In this document: piece by piece, positions 6,614-9,732 of the stretch
How positions within the stretch are numbered: position 1 is the first letter of the stretch
How the letters are laid out: each line of letters starts with the position of its first letter
Source: Luminiphilus sp.
GTDB lineage: Bacteria; Pseudomonadota; Gammaproteobacteria; Pseudomonadales; Halieaceae
DNA length: 9,732 nucleotides
Direction: 5' to 3'
Assembly (NCBI GenBank): GCA_022425845.1
Contig: JAKMEU010000050.1
Location: 1 to 9,732, forward strand
Notes under the pieces: model-generated
The model's input: the letters and a program-made list of their open reading frames with translations, nothing else
What the model was told of the DNA's origin: nothing
Databases searched by the model: none
Translations under genes and position numbers: made by a program

Positions 6614-8370
6614 TCGATGCGGTCATGCAGGCTGCCCGTATGGCTCCGTCACTGCGGCCTGCAGGTTTGGTCATGGATCTCCAGCGACTGGGAACCCTGG
6701 TCCCGAGCCGACTCAGCTTTGCCCGTAGCCTGATGCGCCAGATGGGCAGACAGCGATGGCGAATTACACAGCAGCATTTCGGCCTGGACGCTGACGGCTA
6801 CGGCGAAGTGATCTATCGGGTACAAACACCCCACGGGCGCTACCACGTTGTCATTTTTTCGCAGCCCCTCGAGGATGAACAACGCACCGACCGCGTCATT
6901 GCGAACGCCTGGGACGTGACCTTCGGCTTGGTAGAAGGTGACGTCGAGGACTCGCTGTTCACCACGCTGGCAGAGAATATCCCGCTGCAGGAAGCCGGGC
7001 GGCAGCACCCTCGCCTGCTGGTCATCTCACGGGCAAACAAGAGCCTGCGCAACTTCGAAATCTTTGTTCAGGCTCTTGCCCAGGGCCTCCAGCCACCGGC
7101 ACAGGCCATACAGGAGGTTGGCTACCTTTACCGAACCACCGCGGTCTATGGCAACGGCAAGTTTGGCATCGCTGACTATGGACGACTTCGGAACAACCCA
7201 GACTTCCGCTATCCCTTCTCTGCACAAATGACAGCTGTCTATGTGCTTCGGCAATTTTCCATTGATCAGGCGGAGCACCTTGCACGCGTTCAACGCCCCG
7301 ATACGGCGGTCGCCCTGGCGCCTGAACTGCGACGCTACCTTGGCATCGGCAACTCGACGGGGCTTGGCATGGCACCGTTTCTGATCCGCCATCCGCAGTT
7401 AATCAGCCAGTGGATCCATGCCCGGGAGCAGGCACTTGCCACAGCCAAAGCACAAGTGCCCTCGGAAGCAAGCCGACAGCGGCTGTTGTCGCTGTGTATC
7501 CGGGCACGTCAATACCTGATTGAGACCGATATCGAGGACGTCGACCAGGCTGCACGTAACGCCATCGCCGTGACTGAACTGGGCGATATCCTACCGTGGA
7601 TTGAACAGGTAACCCTTGAGGAAGGTCTGTGGCAACAACTGGCTGACTGGTCCGAGGCCGCGCTCTCAGTGGACACTCAGGAACTTCTGAATACGCTGTT
7701 AATCGAGCTGTATCCAGAGTCTGTTGACATGCTCGAGGATGCCATGGCGGTGGAGGAAAAACTCGAGCTGGTCCCGGACATGCCGCTGGTACAACTGAAA
7801 CAGGTGATCGAAACACAGTTCGACTGGGCACTGGCAGAGGACTTCGATGCCCCGGAAGCTCGATACTGGTTCTGGTATCAATCCATCGAGAAGGAGGAGC
7901 CAAGGCTTGGCGTTCGTGGGGTGGACCCCGGTGAGGCCAAGGAGCTTCCCCTGGCTGTTGCACCTCGAGTTCAGCGCAGCTACCGGGCTATTACAGCGTT
8001 CCTCGAGGACAACCCCAAGGCACTCACGATTGATTTTCTGCTGGCTCAACCCAAATTTATGGAATGCATCCGCCGCATCCAGACAATGGCCGCTCACACC
8101 TATGGAGAAATTCAGGCCAATCTCTGGCATCAGGACATGAAGCCCATGCACCTGCTGCGCACCAAACTCTCATTTCTCGGCGCCAATCGCTTCGATCCAC
8201 GCGGCGACCGCTGGGTGAGGGTGACCTTTTTCCAGGGCGCACCGCTGATCGACGAACTCAATACAGAACCCACCAATCTCTATGCATTCGATGACTGGAG
8301 CTACGCCCTGGCACCTTCTGAAGGGAGCGAACAGCCGCAGAAAAAGGAGTCGTGTGAAAGTCTCCTTTAA
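6610..8370 (+). CDS. Uncharacterised 586-residue cytosolic protein
   Basis: I do not recognise this family. It has no signal peptide or membrane segment, so it is likely cytosolic. Visible features are a basic N-terminus (residues 32-52, several Arg), a YGEVIYRVQTPHGRYHVVIFS beta-rich stretch near 64-84 (split by polar residues), a glycine-rich GIGNSTGLGMAPFLI at 245-259, an acidic helical middle (about 270-410), an aromatic cluster RYWFWYQ at 418-424 followed by a Glu-rich turn, and a C-terminal NLWHQDMKPMH at 504-514 with potential metal or catalytic His. The start is an ATGA overlap with the M19-like gene, with GAGG at 6599-6602 seven bases ahead, so the two are probably translationally coupled. 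Its end overlaps the DUF3726-like gene by 17 bp. The tight coupling on both sides implies a shared pathway or complex. The glycine-rich stretch could bind a nucleotide or phosphate, but that is a guess. Confidence 0.85.
   Translation: MIDAVMQAARMAPSLRPAGLVMDLQRLGTLVPSRLSFARSLMRQMGRQRWRITQQHFGLDADGYGEVIYRVQTPHGRYHVVIFSQPLEDEQRTDRVIANAWDVTFGLVEGDVEDSLFTTLAENIPLQEAGRQHPRLLVISRANKSLRNFEIFVQALAQGLQPPAQAIQEVGYLYRTTAVYGNGKFGIADYGRLRNNPDFRYPFSAQMTAVYVLRQFSIDQAEHLARVQRPDTAVALAPELRRYLGIGNSTGLGMAPFLIRHPQLISQWIHAREQALATAKAQVPSEASRQRLLSLCIRARQYLIETDIEDVDQAARNAIAVTELGDILPWIEQVTLEEGLWQQLADWSEAALSVDTQELLNTLLIELYPESVDMLEDAMAVEEKLELVPDMPLVQLKQVIETQFDWALAEDFDAPEARYWFWYQSIEKEEPRLGVRGVDPGEAKELPLAVAPRVQRSYRAITAFLEDNPKALTIDFLLAQPKFMECIRRIQTMAAHTYGEIQANLWHQDMKPMHLLRTKLSFLGANRFDPRGDRWVRVTFFQGAPLIDELNTEPTNLYAFDDWSYALAPSEGSEQPQKKESCESLL
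8345..8349 (+). promoter_or_regulatory. Ribosome binding site deciding the DUF3726-like start
   Basis: AGGAG four bases before GTG at 8354, inside the end of the 586-residue gene. An in-frame ATG at 8282 would add 24 unrelated residues and has no comparable site. Confidence 0.5.
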
Positions 8371-9109
8371 CGAACTGCAGGGCCTGTCACGTAAGGCGTT
8401 TATTGGCATTGGCTTTGCGGAAGGGCACGCGGATGACGCGGCGGACATGGTCACCTGGATGGAGAGTTACGATCTCAGCGGTTTGGAGGCACTGAACAAA
8501 GGCCTCGAGCACCTGATTGAAACCAATCCCGATACGCTACCTGAAATCCTTTACCAGGACGGCGATCTCGCTGTGGTGGACGGTCATAACCTTAGCGTAT
8601 TGCGGGCCAGCAACCTGGCATTGGAACTGGCGTTCGCCAAAGCCCGTTCCCGAGGCCTGTCGGTGATCAAGATTCGTCGCTGCCGGCAACGGCAACTGAT
8701 CATGGGCTATCTGGCCCGGCTGTCGGCCCGGGGCATGAACGTGACCGCATTCTGGCGCAATGCCCATCGCCCCCTGACCGAGCAGGTCGTCGGCTTCCGG
8801 GCCAACTCCACCGTGCCTTCCATCAGGGTCTATGCGGTAGAAGAGGTACCCGAAGAAAATGCACCCAACGATGGCATCACGCTGATCATGGCCAACCACG
8901 TCGATCTACTGCCGACGATGCGCTCCGATTACCGCTATGACCTGCTGGCTAAGCATGAAGAGTCAGACTTGCTCGCAGTCCGGGAGCGCGCCATGAGCTC
9001 CGGAATTGAAGTCGCACCCGAACTGTGGCTTCGACTCAAGGAGCTGGCACAAATCACTTTGGTGGAGTCATTCGATGCGTCGCGGCTCGGCGCAGGGCCG
9101 GCCGAGTGA
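8354..9109 (+). CDS. DUF3726-like protein, possible degenerate LDH2 (malate/lactate dehydrogenase type 2) fold
   Basis: A 251-residue soluble protein. The N-terminus VKVSFNELQGLSRKAFIGIG with GHADDAADMVTWM after it, and the C-terminus ITLVESFDASRLGAG, match my recollection of DUF3726 proteins (an NE-x4-KA start and an SR-x-GAG end). The middle part (VVDGHN at 74-79, then ALELAFAKARSRGLSVIKIRR, then MGYLARLSARGMNVTAFWRN) follows the type-2 lactate/malate dehydrogenase pattern. Against that family it is about 100 residues short, has SGLEAL where the catalytic GxxSHG would be, and has no visible NAD-site GTNP. A non-catalytic or repurposed relative is therefore inferred. The GTG start is chosen because it begins the conserved domain and has its own ribosome site; it overlaps the previous gene by 17 bp. 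A GTGA overlap with a downstream mini-ORF follows. No assigned function. Confidence 0.8.
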   Translation: MKVSFNELQGLSRKAFIGIGFAEGHADDAADMVTWMESYDLSGLEALNKGLEHLIETNPDTLPEILYQDGDLAVVDGHNLSVLRASNLALELAFAKARSRGLSVIKIRRCRQRQLIMGYLARLSARGMNVTAFWRNAHRPLTEQVVGFRANSTVPSIRVYAVEEVPEENAPNDGITLIMANHVDLLPTMRSDYRYDLLAKHEESDLLAVRERAMSSGIEVAPELWLRLKELAQITLVESFDASRLGAGPAE

Positions 9110-9216
9110 GCGTCATGAACAGGGCTGGGCAGGTCCCCGGTAGCCTGGCCATACCGTCAATCAAGGCAGCTTTCTGTAGCTGGCTGACCACCGACGCAGG
9201 GGGCAACCGACTGTGA
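9106..9216 (+). CDS. Possible 36-codon linker/coupling mini-ORF
   Basis: The only reading frame filling the gap between the DUF3726-like gene and the transporter. It begins GTG in a GTGA overlap with the preceding stop (9107-9109), with AGGG at 9093-9096 as a possible ribosome site, or at ATG 9115. Its TGA (9214-9216) again forms a GTGA overlap with the transporter GTG at 9213. The predicted peptide starts VSVMNRAGQVPGSL and has no recognisable domain. It may simply be chance, or it may carry ribosomes across to the transporter start. A weak hairpin (CAGCT at 9167-9171 with AGCTG at 9178-9182) lies inside it. Low confidence as a real protein. Confidence 0.2.
   Translation: MSVMNRAGQVPGSLAIPSIKAAFCSWLTTDAGGNRL
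9198..9203 (+). promoter_or_regulatory. Ribosome binding site deciding the transporter GTG start
   Basis: AGGGGG nine bases before GTG at 9213. An in-frame TAG at 9177-9179 and the absence of any other ATG, GTG or TTG after it make 9213 the only upstream start that yields a complete first membrane helix. Confidence 0.5.
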
Positions 9217-9732
9217 CTGCAGAAAAGACCACGCTCACGGGCGCTCCGCGCCGCGTCACCACCCTGTCAGCGCTGTTTGTTTGCGCGTTTTTGGGCCTGT
9301 TTTTTGTCGACGCCCAGCTCTTTGCTGAAGTGGTTGACCGGTCATTTGGCTGGAGTGCGCGGTACTTTGGTTTGTTTTGGCAACTGCTGATGATCGCCAA
9401 CTTTGCTGTGGCCCTGTTTGTGGCGACGCGGCCCTACGCCCGTGCCCGGCTGGGCGACAGGGACAGCCCTGAATTTCCTGCCTTCCAATGGATCGCCATG
9501 GTGCTGTGCACCCTGCTGGCAGGTGGGGGAGTTTTCTGGGCAGCCGCAGAACCGGTAGCCCACTTCGTGAGCATGCCTCCGCTTTTCAGCCATATCACCT
9601 CGGGTACTGCGGAAGCTGTTCCTTTTGCACTGGCACAGTCCTTCCTGCACTGGGGTTTTCTGGCCTGGTCGATCCTGGGCAGCCTCACTGCAGTTGTCCT
9701 TATGCGACTTCATTATGATCACGGTCTTCCCC
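9213..9732 (+). CDS. BCCT-family (betaine/carnitine/choline) transporter, N-terminal part, runs off the window
   Basis: The first 173 residues of an inner-membrane secondary transporter; the rest lies beyond the right edge (family members are usually over 500 residues with 12 helices). Hydrophobic segments lie near residues 16-38, 51-72, 92-112 and 140-165. Family landmarks are RLGDRDSPEFPAFQWIAM (79-96), VFWAAAEPVAHF (107-118) and FLHWGFLAWSI (144-154), which match the BCCT pattern S/E-PEFS-x-F-x-WFAM, FW-x-x-AEP and HWG-x-x-AW. The glycine motif before FW, usually G-M/I-G-I-G, reads LLAGG at 101-105 here, which hints at a different substrate or ion coupling. It starts with GTG at 9213 in a GTGA overlap with the mini-ORF, so it belongs to the operon and probably imports the compound the operon degrades. 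A quaternary amine or other zwitterion is the family expectation; the precise substrate is not visible. Confidence 0.87.
   Translation, partial: MTAEKTTLTGAPRRVTTLSALFVCAFLGLFFVDAQLFAEVVDRSFGWSARYFGLFWQLLMIANFAVALFVATRPYARARLGDRDSPEFPAFQWIAMVLCTLLAGGGVFWAAAEPVAHFVSMPPLFSHITSGTAEAVPFALAQSFLHWGFLAWSILGSLTAVVLMRLHYDHGLP

Noticed and set aside
7403..7963. 186-codon minus-strand frame opposite the 586-residue gene
   Set aside because: The translation is rich in Pro and Arg with no domain pattern, and it has no ribosome site; the plus-strand gene is better supported by the coupled start and operon order.
9167..9182. Small hairpin CAGCT-N6-AGCTG as an intrinsic terminator
   Set aside because: The stem is only five pairs with no T-run after it, and the downstream transporter appears to be co-transcribed.

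Overview
The window looks like chromosomal DNA of a free-living, probably marine gammaproteobacterium. The evidence for this is indirect: moderately GC-rich coding DNA, an exported formylglycine-type sulfatase, a BCCT-family osmolyte/quaternary-amine transporter, and a compact substrate-catabolism operon behind a LysR regulator. No rRNA, tRNA, CRISPR, insertion sequence or phage gene was seen. All protein identities come from reading motifs by eye; no database search was possible.

Left part (1-3012): an AtsA/RNase Z-like metallo-beta-lactamase-fold hydrolase with an N-terminal membrane anchor (+ strand) converges on a formylglycine-dependent sulfatase that also has an N-terminal anchor (- strand). 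Only 24 bp separate their stop codons. The upstream regions of the two genes carry the same dyad element, TTGGCATATnAnnTGnCAA. It lies at 49-67 for the hydrolase and at 3045-3063 for the sulfatase, in the same orientation relative to each gene. This suggests that one unseen regulator controls both.

Middle (3137-4134): a LysR-type regulator reads leftward. It is divergent from the operon on its right across a 113-bp gap whose first 50 bases are only 14% GC and contain several inverted repeats, which is the usual arrangement of a LysR gene and its target operon.

Right part (4135-9732, continuing past the edge): a tightly packed rightward operon. In order it encodes (1) an aldehyde dehydrogenase of the alpha-ketoglutarate-semialdehyde-dehydrogenase type; (2) an M19 'membrane dipeptidase' family protein that has lost the usual HxD and Glu metal ligands; (3) a 586-residue cytosolic protein I do not recognise, starting in an ATGA overlap; (4) a DUF3726-like protein that overlaps the previous gene by 17 bp and reads like a shrunken LDH2/malate-dehydrogenase-like fold without its catalytic His; and (5) the first 173 residues of a BCCT transporter with an atypical glycine motif. 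A 36-codon mini-ORF bridges (4) and (5), with GTGA overlaps at both ends.

Working model (inference): the transporter imports a zwitterionic or quaternary-amine compound. The M19-like protein, the 586-residue protein and the DUF3726-like protein process it by an undescribed route, the dehydrogenase oxidises the resulting aldehyde, and the LysR protein senses the substrate or an intermediate. The substrate cannot be named from sequence alone.
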